NCBI GenBank assembly: GCA_944320135.1
Contig: CALUGI010000018.1
Coordinates: 1 to 63,037, forward strand
Direction of reading: 5' to 3'
Length of the DNA: 63,037 nt
From: an uncultured Phocaeicola sp.
GTDB lineage: Bacteria > Bacteroidota > Bacteroidia > Bacteroidales > Bacteroidaceae
Shown here: positions 41,211-52,334 of the stretch, one piece after another
Position numbering within the stretch: position 1 is the first letter of the stretch
Layout: each line of letters opens with the position of its first letter
The notes under the pieces: generated by a model
Told to the model about the DNA's origin: nothing
The model's input: only the letters and a program-made list of their open reading frames with translations
The model's database searches: none
Translations under genes and position numbers: made by a program

Positions 41211-44200
41211 TTATAAGGTTATGTCAATGCCGAGATTAAAGCGGCGTACTGTAGGATATGCGCCTCGTGTGGAACCGTAACCCGAATTCGATTCACGGTC
41301 GTCCGGCATGTGGCTCCACATATAAAGGTTGTCTCCGTTCAGGTAGAGGCGGGCGGACTTGATGCCCATCTTGTTCAGCCAGTTTCCCTGGAAAGTATAG
41401 GACAGTTCCACGTTCTTCAGACGGATATAAGAACCGTCATACCAGTAACGTGTACCGTTGGCGGCTTCGTTTGCCTGTGCTCCCCAGCGGGGCATGGGCA
41501 GGGTTCCGGTTCCGTCCGGTGTCCAGTATGCGCCCGTATCGAATGCGGCCTGCACCGTATTGTTCAGGCTGATGAGCTGCACTTCGCGCGACACGTTCTT
41601 TACGCCATAGAACTGGGCGAATACGCTGAATCCTTTCCATTCCCAACCCACGGAAGCACTTACGTGTTCTGCGGAGTGCTGGAGTACTGGTAGGGTGCCT
41701 TGTCGTCTTCGGTAATCGTACCGTCACCGTTGAAGTCGACAATGTTATAGTCACCCGGCAGCTTGTTTTCGTTGAGCGTGTTCCATCCGGTACTGCCTAT
41801 CACATCGTCCCATGTGGCGAGATTGCCCCGGTCGATATAAGAATAAGTCTGGTCGATGGCGTGTCCCGCCGCTTTCTGATAGTCGGGCAGAAGAGCGGGG
41901 TCGTCCTTGAACTTCACGTCGTTGATGGCATGAGTCATGTTGGTGTTCAGCCAAACGCGCATTCCGTTGTTGAATACCTTGTTGAGGCGCAGCTCCAGTT
42001 CATATCCGTGACTGTTCACTTTTCCTATGTTGGCACGCGAGGGCGTTTCTCCGAAATAGGAAGGGATGGCGCGGTCTTCACCGCTCACAAGAATATGGGT
42101 ACGGGTATCATTGAATATATCCACCGAACCGGCTATCAGTCCGCCGAAGAACGCGTAGTCTATACCGAGGTTGCGTTTTTCCACGGTTTCCCACGAAATG
42201 TCCGGGTTGCCCAGCTTGCTTCTTTTCCAGAACGTATAAGGAGAATTGCTGGGACTGACCACACCCATCAGGGCATTGCCCGAATTAGCCCACTCGTCCT
42301 TATAGAGGAAGCGGTAGTTGGTGTCAAAGCGTTGCCAGTTGGGTACTACCGAGTCGTCGCCGACACGTCCCCATGAAGCGCGGATCTTGAGCATGTCGAG
42401 GAACTTCAGCTTTTTCATGAAAGGTTCTTCGCTCAGCATCCATCCCACGGAGAGAGAAGGGAAGAAGTCGAAACGGTAGTTGGGACCGAACTTCTCGGAA
42501 CCGTTGTAGGCTCCGTTCGCCTCGAAGAAATAGCGGAGCGCGTAATTATAGGTGAAACGGAACACCCAGTCCTCACGGTAAATGGGGAATACGCTTCCCT
42601 GTGCTTCCTTCAACCGGCTGAACAGTCCGAGTCCGGTCACTTCATGCTTTCCGAAAGTGCGGGCATAGTCCAGCTGGAACGAATAGTAGAGCTTGCGGTA
42701 CGTGGAGCTTTTGTCCGCGCTTCCGGCCTGCGTCTTCCAATAGATGGGATTTTCTATGGCTTCCAGTCCCGTTCCGGCATCGGTCTGCTGCTGATACTTG
42801 ATTTCTCCCGTACTCGGATCGACCCACATGCGCTGCGCGTCATTGTACAAGTCATTGATACCCCGTTTCTTCTCCTGAAAATGGTAGTCCATAGAGAAGT
42901 TAGCCTTGAACCTCAACCCTTTGGTCAGGAAAGAAAGGTCCTGCTCCAGAATGAAGTCGGTGGTCACCTTGGTCGTGGTACGCTTTTCCTTACCGCTGTT
43001 CGCCAGATTATAGGCGGAGTTCGGCGCATCGGCGTCACGGGGCTGATAGAATCCCCACATGCCGTTGGAGTAGATGGGGCGCATGGCTCCCGGAGCGGAA
43101 ATGTAAGCGGAACTCCAATAGCGCTGGTCACTGTCCGACATGTCCCAGGGAACGGTGCGCTGGGCGTTCGATCCGAACAGGTTCGTCGAGAACTTGGTGG
43201 TCGGAGTGATTGTGAAGTCCAGGTTGCTTCGCACGTTGATGCGGTTGTACCCGAATCCCGACTGGTATCCGCGTCCGTTGTCGAACTCTTTGAACAAGTC
43301 GCCTTCGTTCGTGAAGTCGGCGGCCGCAAAATATTTTACCACCTTGGTACCTCCCGACACGTTCACGCTGGTGTTATACGACATTGCCACGTCCTTGAAA
43401 AGGAAGTCCGCCCAGTCCACATTAGGATAGCGGTCCCATTCCGTCGCGTTGGCGGGATAACGGTATTTATGGATGATGGAAGGGTCGGTGTAGTTCGCCC
43501 ATCCGCTCGGACTGATGGCAGCTTCACGCTCAATCACATCGTTCATCAGATAGAACGTGTCGTATGCGTCCAGCTTGTTCGGAAGCTGTGACACGACTTT
43601 CGCCGCCATATTCGCTTTGATCTGCACGCTGGCCTTTCCTTCCTGTCCACGCTTGGTAGTAATCAGAATCACGCCGTTCGCACCTTTCACACCATAGACT
43701 GCCGTAGCGGAAGCATCCTTCAGCACCGAAATGCTTTCTACAGAAGATATGTCCACCGAACTCATTTCACGTTCGATGCCGTCCACCAGCACCAGCGGTT
43801 CGCTGTTGTTCCATGAACTCTTGGTACGGATGATGATTTCCGGGTCCTCGTCACCCGGCATACCGGTTGAAGCGGAGGTGATGACACCCGGAAGATTACC
43901 CGTAAGGGCGGCTCCCAGGCTGGTCACGCCGGTACGCTCCAGCACCTTGCCCGTGGTCTGGGTAATGGAACCTACCACGCTGGCCTTCTTCTGCTGGCCG
44001 TAACCTACCACGACCACTTCCTCCAGCATTTCCGTATCGCTTTCCAATACGATGCGCATCAGTTTGCCCGGAGTTACTTTTACTTCTTTCGGACGCATAC
44101 CGATGAACGAAACCGTAAGCACGGTATTCTTGTCGGGCACCATGAGCTGGAAATTTCCGTCTATGTCGGAGATCGTTCCCATCGTAGTGCTGCCTTTCAC

Positions 44201-44356
44201 CATCACCGATGCCCCGATGACGGTTTCTTCGTTTTCGTCCAGCACGACTCCTTTCACGGTGATGCCTTGCTGCGCCCACGCCGTCAGTCCCCGGCACAGC
44301 AGCATCAACACGAGCAGAAAGGAAATCCGTCGGATGTACTTCTTGTCTTTTTCCAT
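41211..44356 (-). pseudogene. SusC-like TonB-dependent transporter (SusC1), frameshifted near the C-terminus
   Basis: The first frame (44356 to 41660, 898 residues) has a signal peptide, a carboxypeptidase-regulatory-like N-terminal domain (~30-110), EVVVVGYGQQKKASVVGS, plug and most of the barrel. It ends DDKAPYQYSSTPQNT then TAA at 41662-41660. A second frame (41651-41211) continues the same protein: VGWEWKGFSVFAQFYGV to the terminal RRFNLGIDITL. Bases around the break read ACG TAA GTG CTT CC where ACG TAy AGT GCT TCC is expected, so one base was lost. The truncated product lacks about 150 residues, including the last barrel strands and the C-terminal sorting end, so it should not fold. Confidence 0.9.
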
Positions 44357-44608
44357 CTATTACGTTGTTTTAAAGTTACACGTTGGAGTTTGCCTGCGGC
44401 ACCTCCGTTTGCCTTTCATCAAAATGTTATCCTGAAAACGTTCTTTTTCCCTCTCGAAAAAAGCCTGACAACAACACTTTTACCCTTAAACTCTTTAATA
44501 CCTGTGTAAGAAATCTCGTTTGTTGTGTTTGTATTCCCTATGAAACCTTTCTACCTTTATTAATGCGGATATCTCCATTCGGGCGTATGTGCGATACGCC
44601 CTTGCCTC

Positions 44609-46661
44609 TTATTGTTGTGTTTTGCCTATGCCCGGTTTGGTGTACGGAACGATGCGGAAGTTGCCGAGGTAAATCTTGAAGCCCGTTACGGTTTGTCCGG
44701 CATCCCAGTTATTGTCACCGCTTGCCTTAGGAACCAAAAATCTTCCAAAGACGAATCTGAAGTAAGCCTCCCCCGTTATATTGCTGAGTTGCTTGTCTTT
44801 TGTATACGCATCGTCATCTCCCAACGGGAAAGTCACAGTCTTCCATCCTGCCGAGAAGTCCGTATCCACTTCCTTGTATGTCTCGTCTTTCTGATGTTCC
44901 GCATCATAGTCTTTATGCCACGGAGTGAACTGGATGTCTCTGTCTGAGTTGCCCAGTTTCCATCGCATCGCTCCTGTCACCCATGAGTATTGGGCGTTAT
45001 CATGTTCAATAAAGCAATCGAATTGCAGAGCAAGATCGTTGCAGCTTGTTATACCATTGGGCGCCTTCGCTCTCATTTCAGAATTGTTGAAATTGATTTG
45101 GGATTCTTTAAGACTTCCGTCCACTGTGGGGTCAGAACCGCTTGCGGTTACGGTGCAGTCTATCCCCTTGTTGTTGTCCCAATCGCCGAAAGCGCCAATG
45201 GTTTCCGGTGCCTCTGGCCATAGTCCGTTCGTGGACGCGGAAGGGGTTTGGTTTGTCGAGAAGTTCTTCCCGCTCGTGAAAGCATCCGTATTTTCATCAA
45301 AAGCAGAGATGAATATGTTCTCCTTGCAGTTCATATACGCATAAGAGTAGTCTCCGTTTCCTTCTCCTGCTTCCACATAAAGTGCGCCTGCGGTCTGGTC
45401 ACCTCCTTCGGGGATAATCACGTCAATCATCTGATAGCTTCCGTCTTCCGCTTCGTGATACCAGAACTCGCCTTTCTCGTCCAGTTCGTCTTCGGTCTCG
45501 ACTTTTGCGGATGCTGTCGGGATATTCGCATCATCGGCATGAGGGAACTCAATCTTTATTACATCAATCAAGTTGTCTCCGTAGATGCGGATGCGTTCGC
45601 CTGCCTTTGCCAGCGTGTGGCTCACGCGGTCGACTGTAGGTTTCACGCCTAATACATTGAATGTCCATGTGATTGGATTCATGTTTTCGGGAGCCAGCGT
45701 CGCGGTCACTTTTCCCGCCTTGACGCTTGACGGTACGATGAACTTGATTTCAGCTCCTTCCTCGTTGACGGTCAGTTCATTGACTGTAACCTCTTCTTCC
45801 GCTCCTTCCGCTTTGAGGGTGATTGTTTCCGCTATGCTCAGATACTGGCCTTTCAGCGTCACTTCCTCTCCTTTACCTACATTCGCAACAGTCTCATCTG
45901 AAGCTATGGGCTGGCGGGCGAGAACGATAATCGTGCGTTCCATAGTTTCCTTGAACTCGGTTTCAAGATAAATCTTGTTTTCGTTCTCCTCGTTCTCTAT
46001 TCTTGAACCGACCGGGAGGTCTTCGGGCACAGTTACGTCAATGGCCGTAGAAGACACTTTGTTCCATTCAGCAATTGCCTGACCGTTGATTTTCACGGCG
46101 GTCACGCAGTCCATGCCTTTTCCTTGTATTTGTATTTTGTTTCCGACAGTAATGCGGTCAGCAGCTTGCGCCTGTAAAGTTCCGTCTTCTTCATATATAT
46201 ACGTTCGTAACGCCTAAGTTCTCGCTGAGGATATTCAGCAATTTCGATGCGCTGCTTTTTTCCCCTGCCGCTGCGCGGACAGTGTTGCGTACAGTCTCGT
46301 CGTCCAATTTGCTTCCCACGGGGGTATTTTCCGGGATAACCGTTTCGATGGATGTGCGGCTTTGGCTGATGAAGTCGGCAGAGAGTACGGCAAGTCCGTT
46401 GAAGAACACCGTGTCTACGCGGTTCAGGCAGTCTCCGTTCAGTTGCACTTGCAGACCGATGCGGGCCTGCACTTTGTCGGAATAGCCGTTCGCTGCTTCA
46501 TCCCATACTAACACTTCCCGGATGACCGGGATTGAATCGGCGGCCGCAGCTCCGTCTGTTGCGTTCGGGTCTGTCACATATTCTTCCGAACATGCAACCG
46601 TTCCCGCCATCAACAGGCACATGGCAAACAGATGTGCCGCCCACTTTCTGAGAGTTTTCAT
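44609..46661 (-). pseudogene. IPT/TIG-like surface glycan-binding lipoprotein, frameshifted in a TA repeat
   Basis: The N-terminal frame (46661 to 46191, 156 residues) has a lipoprotein signal (TVACSEE, C24) and TIG-like repeats, and ends NLGVTNVYI then TGA. A second frame continues with YEEDGTLQAQAADRITVGNKIQ and runs to 44609. It contains more TIG-like repeats (VANVGKGEEVTLKGQYLS; VKPTVDRVSHTLAKAGERIRIYGDNL) and a C-terminal glycan-binding-type beta domain (about 270-500 of that frame). The break is in TATATATAT (46201-46193 on the minus strand); one more TA unit restores the frame through VYIYEEDG. First gene of the PUL operon, 253 bases before SusC1. Such proteins form the outermost xylan binder of these loci. 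Nothing else is seen in 44357-44608. Confidence 0.88.
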
Positions 46662-46786
46662 GGTTCTTGTTTTTTAGTTATGAGTTAATTGTTTAGGAAA
46701 TCCTCGTTGTTTTTCACTATGGCACATCAGCAAAGGGTGTTTCATAGCCGGCCGGAAGCGGGTTGAAAAGCCTTGTTCCGACAATG

Positions 46787-46794
46787 CAAAAATA
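46787..46794 (-). promoter_or_regulatory. Promoter -7 element of the PUL operon
   Basis: The minus strand reads TATTTTTG, matching TAnnTTTG, 126 bases before the TIG lipoprotein ATG, leaving room for a leader. No consensus -33 at the usual distance, as expected if the hybrid regulator must activate it. Confidence 0.4.
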
Positions 46795-47639
46795 ACAAAC
46801 AAAGATTCAAGACATATCAATGCGCGTGTTTCATCCGTTTATCGATGTCTCTACGTGTACGCGGATGTTACATTGTCGTTTCTTCATGTCACATTCCGTG
46901 AATGTCCGCATCAGGCAGCTCAAAATCCGCTGATTTTCCGCTTTCTTCCAATCAGTTGCAGGGGTGTCTCACAATGAGGCATCCATGTGCGCGCATACGG
47001 GCGTGCATCATGGATGTCCGTGCCGGATAGTTCAGGTTTTGCTGACTTTTACATAAACCGCCGTTGCTTTTCTGCTTTGTCTTTTTGACTTTGTATGTCT
47101 GTATTCCGCTTTCAATATGCAGCCGGAATAGGCTTTCCGCTTACGGAGCCTTTGCGGAAACCGCCCGTTTCGGGACGCTTCTCTTAATGAATGTGAAAGG
47201 ATGTCCCGTTCAGAATGCCTTGTAGAAGGGGTGTAGTCTCAAACTTTCCGTGGAAAAACGGGCGTTTTCTCCGCAAAAGGCAACCGCTTTTCCTCGGAAA
47301 GTTGTCCGCTTTTTCCGCAAAGGTTTCCGGATTTGTCCGGAAAGTCCGCTTGTCTGTCTTTTCCGGAGCCGGAGTTTCCCCGTTTTTCTTTCCGGACTGA
47401 ATCCGGAAAGAACGTTTTTGTTTTGTGAAAAAGTCGGGATATGACAAAATCTTGTTTTGTCGGTAAAGAATATTCTCCTGAGGGGAAGAATTATGGACGG
47501 TGAAATCTGTTTTATGAATCTTTTTGCATTTCCCTGTCCCGTTCTCCTTGCGTTCTTTTTGACGGGAGTTTGTTCCGTGTCCGGGCAACCGGCTCTCACG
47601 CTTCGGAATTGTCATTATGTCAAAATGTCAATCCGCCTA

Positions 47640-47669
47640 TTGTTTTTCAAGAAAAAAGGAATATCTTTG
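47640..47669 (+). promoter_or_regulatory. Promoter of the hybrid two-component regulator
   Basis: TTG (47640-47642), 19 bases, then TATCTTTG (47662-47669) give a good match to the Bacteroides promoter, ending 23 bases before the ATG at 47693. The regulator is therefore likely made constitutively. Confidence 0.65.
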
Positions 47670-47692
47670 TGAAAAAAATTAAATAACGGACT

Positions 47693-50600
47693 ATGAGAGC
47701 CACTCTGACACTTCTATTGATTTGCCTTGTGCGGGCCATCTTCGCACAGACCGCGAACTTTTATGATAAGGAACAGATAGGCAGCCAGTATATCAACGCA
47801 TTCTGTCAGGACAAGGACGGTTTTCTTTGGATCGGCACGAAGAACGGCCTGAGACGTTTCGACGGAGTCAATTTCGTGTCTTATTATCATGACGATAAAG
47901 ACTCGCTGTCTTTAAGCAACAATGAAATCCATTCGTTGTTTGTAGACAACAGGCAGGGGCTTTGGGTAGGGACGGCCTCCGGCCTGCAACGCTATTGCCC
48001 GGAAAGCGATGGCTTCCGGACGGTCGTCTTCCAGAACATGTATATGAGCAGAAGAGTGGCAACGTCATCCAACGTGCGGACGGTGAACTGCTGTGCAACG
48101 TGCAGGGGATGGGAATCTTCCGTTTTGACGCCGATTCCATGATTGCGGTTCCGACAGGGAAGAAGGCGTATTCGCCTTACATCACTTATATGTTTGAAGA
48201 CAGCAGACGGAGGCTCTGGTTAGGGACGAGTCGCGGAACGATTGTCTGCATCAATCCGGACACCAAGGAAGAAACGTCATACCCTCTGCCTTTCTTTGAA
48301 GTCAAGACCATCCTTGAAGACGCTGACGGATTGGTTTATGTCGTTTCTTTGAACAAAGTAGTCGCATACGACGAGCGGACCGACCGCTTCTATGAGATTC
48401 CTTACCGAGGGAAAAAGAAAGTGATTTCTTTCTGGACGACCACAGTTGCCGCCAACGGCGACATCATACTGGGTACATACGGGCAGGGGCTTATGCGCAT
48501 AAAGCGCGGGGAAAGAAGCATATCCGATATAGACACAATCTACAGCTCTTTTGTAAACACGGGTAAGGTAAATGTCAAATCCCTTTTCGAGGACAAGGAA
48601 CGGAACTTATGGATAGGATGTGACTTCCAAGGCATATTGATGCTTCCTTACCGTGCCGTGCCTTTCCAGTTCTGGAATCTTCCGATTACATACGATGACG
48701 CTCCGGGGCACGTGAACACGATTTTTTGCGACAAGGAAAACACATTATGGTGCGCCATTTGGGACAACGGCATTTATCAGCTCGATTCCAACGGGCATGT
48801 GCTCCGCCATATCGACACCCCTTCGTCCGTATCGTCCATATTCGAGGACAGCAAAGGGGACTTCTGGTTGGGAGTAGACCGAATAGGGTTGTATCTGCTG
48901 GACAGGAAAAGCGGAAAGCTGGCATTGAAACTTCCGGTTGAAGGAGGTTTCAGCATAAGGCATATCGAAGAAGACCGCAGCGGAAACCTGTATGTCTCTG
49001 TTCTGGGGAAGGGCGTGCTGCGCTATTCTCCCTCTACAGGCGAAACGATGATGTTGGCGAACGATCCTGAGATAAAAGACAAGCCGCGCTACTTCAATGA
49101 GTGGGCCGCCTATATCCTGTGTGACTCCAAGGAACGGATGTGGTTCGGATGCTTTGGAGACATCAACTGCTACGACACGCGGCATAACCGTTTCCTCACG
49201 TTGTCTATTGAACCGAGCATCAAGTTCGGCTTCTGCTATGCCATAGCGGAAGGAGAAGACCATACTGTCTGGCTGGCTACGGGAAAGGGGCTGGTTCATT
49301 ACAATCCGGAGACGGACACTTATTCGGTTCTGACCAAAGAGCAGGGGCTTCCGGAAAATATGGTCTGCGGACTGGTGAAGGACAAGCAGGGCAATCTGTG
49401 GTGCAGCACCACGAACGGCATCTGCCATGTGAATCTGAGCGCAAAGAAAATAACGAACTACTACGTCGGGAACGGCTTGCAGGACAAGATATATCTTGAA
49501 GGACGCTGCACGATGGACGGGAACGGACGGATTTATTTTGCGGGAGAAAAGGGAATCACCGGATTCAATCCGGACGACATCCGGCAGGTGGAACTGGAAA
49601 ATACGCCCGTAATAACCGACATGCTTCTGGGCGAGCGCAGAGTAAATATGCAGACCCTTTCGGGCGGCCGTCCGGTAATCGGCGAGGAACTGGTGTGCGC
49701 GGAAGAGTTCAGGCTGTCTTATACGGACAACACGTTCACTTTCTTCGTGTCGCTGATGGACTACCGCGACGCTGGCAGCATGTCATACGAATACCGTCTG
49801 GAGGAATTCGGCGACGGATGGAGCAGCACTCTTCCGGGAGAGAACCGCATACAGTATCACCATCTCCCTCCGGGAAGCTATACCCTGCAGATACGCGCAA
49901 GCGAGAACGGAGTCTATTCTCCGGTAAAGTCCGTGAAGATAAGCATCGCTCCGCCCTGGTATCTGAGCCTGTTTGCAAAAATCGTTTATGCTTTATTGGC
50001 AATAGGTGCAGGCTACCTGCTGTTCCTTTCCTATAGCAGGAAACGGAAAGAGGAAATCGGAGAGATGAAGCTCCAGTTCTTCATCAACATCGCCCACGAA
50101 ATACGCTCTCCGCTCACCCTTATCGCCGGACCTTTGGGCAAACTTCTGAAAAAGGAACATGAACCCGATACGCAAAGGGCTTTGCTTGGCATAAAGCACA
50201 ATACGGACCGCATCCTGAATCTCATCAACCAGCTGCTGGATATCCGGAAGATAGACAAGGGCCAGATGAACCTCCGTTTCGCGAAGACCGACATGAAAAC
50301 CTTTGCGGGCGATGTGGTCGGTCTGTTCTCCGAACAGGCAGCCCAGAAGAACATCCAGCTGACCACAGACATCCCGGACGGGCTTCCGGAAGTGTGGGTA
50401 GACCCGAACAATTTCGACAAGATACTGGTCAATCTGCTGTCCAACGCGCTGAAATATACGCCGCAGGGAGGACGGATAGACGTCAGCATCCGCACGGGAG
50501 AGAACGCAAAAGAAATGGGCGCGCTGCGGCACTACATGGAAATCTCCGTGTCCGATACGGGCAAAGGGCTGAACGAGAAAGAACTGAAAAAGATATTCGA

Positions 50601-51654
50601 ACGCTTCTATCAGGGTGACGCCAACCGTATGTCCACTCCATTGGGATTCGGCATCGGGCTGAACCTTTGCCAGTTGCTTGTGCGGCTTCATCACGGAAAC
50701 ATCTCCGCCTATAACCGGAAAGACACGAAAGGAAGCCGTTTCGTGGTCCGCCTGCCTTTAGGATGCGGACATCTGAAAAAGGAAGAAATGCAGACGGAGG
50801 AAGTGCGGCCCGTACACAACGTGACGGCGGAAGACTTTCCGGTCTACCGGACGGAAAACGAAAAAACGGGGAAAAGCAAGACCGGCTATCACGTGATAGT
50901 GATAGACGATGACGAAGAACTGCGCAATTATCTGAAAGAAAACCTGTCGGTCTATTACCATGTAGATACGGCGATGGACGGGACGGAAGGATGGAAGAAA
51001 GCGATTACGCAACAGCCTGACCTCATTGTCTCGGATGTGGTGATGCCCGGAATGGACGGAATCCAGCTGCTCAGGGAACTGAAGAAGAACATCAACACCA
51101 ACCATATTCCCGTCATCCTGCTTACCTCACAGACCGAGTTCGCCAACCGGATTGAAGGGCTGTCGCAGGGAGCGGACGGCTATCTGGGCAAACCGTTCGA
51201 CATGGACGAGCTGATTGTGCTTGCCGGCAACCTCATAGCCAACCGTGTCCGCCTGAAAGGAAAATATTCAGGAAACCAGACCCAGGAAGAGAAGGTGGTT
51301 TCCATAGAGCTTCAGGGAAATGACAATGCGCTGATGGAACGGATTATGAAAGTGGTCAATGCCAATCTGAACAACCCGGAGTTCAGTGTGGAGATGCTTG
51401 CCCAGGAAGTGGGGCTCAGCCGGACCCATCTGCACCGCAAGATGAAAGAAATGACAGGACTCACCACGAGCGACTTCATCCGCAACCTGCGCCTGCGTCA
51501 GGCTGCCGACTTGCTGAAAAGCGGACAAAGCACTGTCACGCAGATTGCGTATGCCGTAGGTTTCTCCAATCAGGCGCATTTTTCAAGCGCGTTCAAGAAA
51601 GTGTACGGCATGACTCCCAAAGAGTATATGGAGAGTGCAGGAGGAAGCGATTGA
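47693..51654 (+). pseudogene. Hybrid two-component regulator (HTCS) of the xylan locus, frameshifted
   Basis: HTCS proteins sense a sugar in the periplasm and activate the neighbouring PUL. The first frame starts at 47693 (signal peptide, then two-bladed propeller repeats such as DGFLWIGTKNGLRRFDG) and runs out at a TGA at 48140-48142. The rest of the protein continues in another frame to 51654: more propeller repeats, a Y_Y_Y domain, a membrane helix (about 49950-50035), histidine kinase (FINIAHEIRSPLTLI), ATPase (NLLSNALKYTPQGG), receiver (VIVIDDDEE; phosphoacceptor in DLIVSDVVMPGMDG) and a C-terminal AraC helix-turn-helix. The shift is near 48050-48056: AGC AGA AGA GTG fits AGC AGA AGA AGT GGC with one A lost. 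Translation from an internal start would give no export signal. Confidence 0.88.
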
Positions 51655-51719
51655 ACGAGATAGATTGCAAAAGTGAATCTTCGCTTAAGAGGCTTGGGGC
51701 GTTCAGTGATGTTTATAAA

Positions 51720-51746
51720 GCCTAAACTCTGTGTCTTTGCGCTTGG
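51720..51746. repeat. Dispersed intergenic repeat (copy C)
   Basis: TGTCTTTGCGCTT (51732-51744) is identical to the right arm of the repeat at 31070-31082 and similar to 20132-20139. Here only one arm is evident. It lies after the regulator gene and directly before the Nudix promoter. Confidence 0.45.
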
Positions 51747-51748
51747 TT

Positions 51749-51780
51749 TTTGATTTTTAGTGGACAAAACCTTATATTTG
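51749..51780 (+). promoter_or_regulatory. Promoter of the Nudix-TPR-barrel unit
   Basis: TTTG (51749-51752), a 20-base gap and TATATTTG (51773-51780) match the Bacteroides promoter fully, 25 bases before the Nudix ATG. Confidence 0.75.
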
Positions 51781-51805
51781 TGGAGTTTTACTAAAAATAG
51801 AAACC

Positions 51806-52330
51806 ATGCATCCGTTAGATTTGTTTAAGTACTGTCCGAAGTGCGGCTCCAGTCGCTTTGAAATACACAATGCGAAGTCGAAAAAATGCGCCGATTGCGG
51901 CTTTGTGTATTATTTCAATCCCAGTGCGGCTACCGTTGCCTTTATCCTTAACCGCAAGGGCGAACTGCTGGTATGCCGCCGGGGAAAGGAACCCGCCAAA
52001 GGTACGCTCGATTTGTCGGGCGGCTTCATTGACATGTTCGAGACGGGCGAGGAAGGAGTGGCCCGTGAAGTGAAAGAAGAGACCGGACTGACGGTAACCG
52101 ATACGAAATATCTGTTTTCTTTGCCGAATACGTATCTGTATTCGGGCTTTCTTGTGCATACGCTCGACCAGTTTTTTCTTTGCAAGGTGGCCGACGACAG
52201 CCTGATTGAAGCGAATGACGATGTGGCTGACTCTTTCTGGGTATCCCTCGACAATGTGAATCCGGAAGATTTCGGACTTGACTCCGTGCGTAAGGGAGTG
52301 GCACGTTTTTTGGAAGAATTTAGAAAATAA
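51806..52330 (+). CDS. Nudix hydrolase with N-terminal zinc ribbon
   Basis: Nudix enzymes hydrolyse nucleoside diphosphate-linked compounds. The 174-residue protein starts with a four-cysteine zinc ribbon (CPKCGSSRFE at 10-19; CADCGF at about 31-36), as in NADH pyrophosphatase NudC. The Nudix box GGFIDMFETGEEGVAREVKE plus ETGL lies at about 72-95. It is shorter than NudC and lacks its extra N-terminal domain, so the substrate may be NADH, ADP-ribose or another dinucleotide. The next gene starts 4 bases after its stop. Confidence 0.9.
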   Translation: MHPLDLFKYCPKCGSSRFEIHNAKSKKCADCGFVYYFNPSAATVAFILNRKGELLVCRRGKEPAKGTLDLSGGFIDMFETGEEGVAREVKEETGLTVTDTKYLFSLPNTYLYSGFLVHTLDQFFLCKVADDSLIEANDDVADSFWVSLDNVNPEDFGLDSVRKGVARFLEEFRK

Positions 52331-52334
52331 GAGG

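Larger units (their letters stand above)
46662..47692. other. Divergent control region of the PUL (no gene seen)
   Basis: About 1 kb lies between the TIG lipoprotein and the regulator. It holds a promoter match for each direction. An inverted repeat has arms CATCCATG (46980-46987) and CATGGATG (47009-47016). Two hairpins are built on TTTCCGGA: 47324-47343 (loop TTTG) and 47388-47410 (loop CTGAA), the second followed by a T-rich stretch. Open frames here are rich in the repeated TTTCCG words and lack coding character, so I call no gene. Confidence 0.6.

Noticed and set aside
47184-47615. Open frames in the PUL control region
   Set aside because: They consist of repeated TTTCCG-derived codons and have no start context, family match or conservation clue.
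48040-48060. Programmed ribosomal frameshifting in the regulator
   Set aside because: No slippery heptamer or downstream pseudoknot is apparent; HTCS proteins are normally in one frame.
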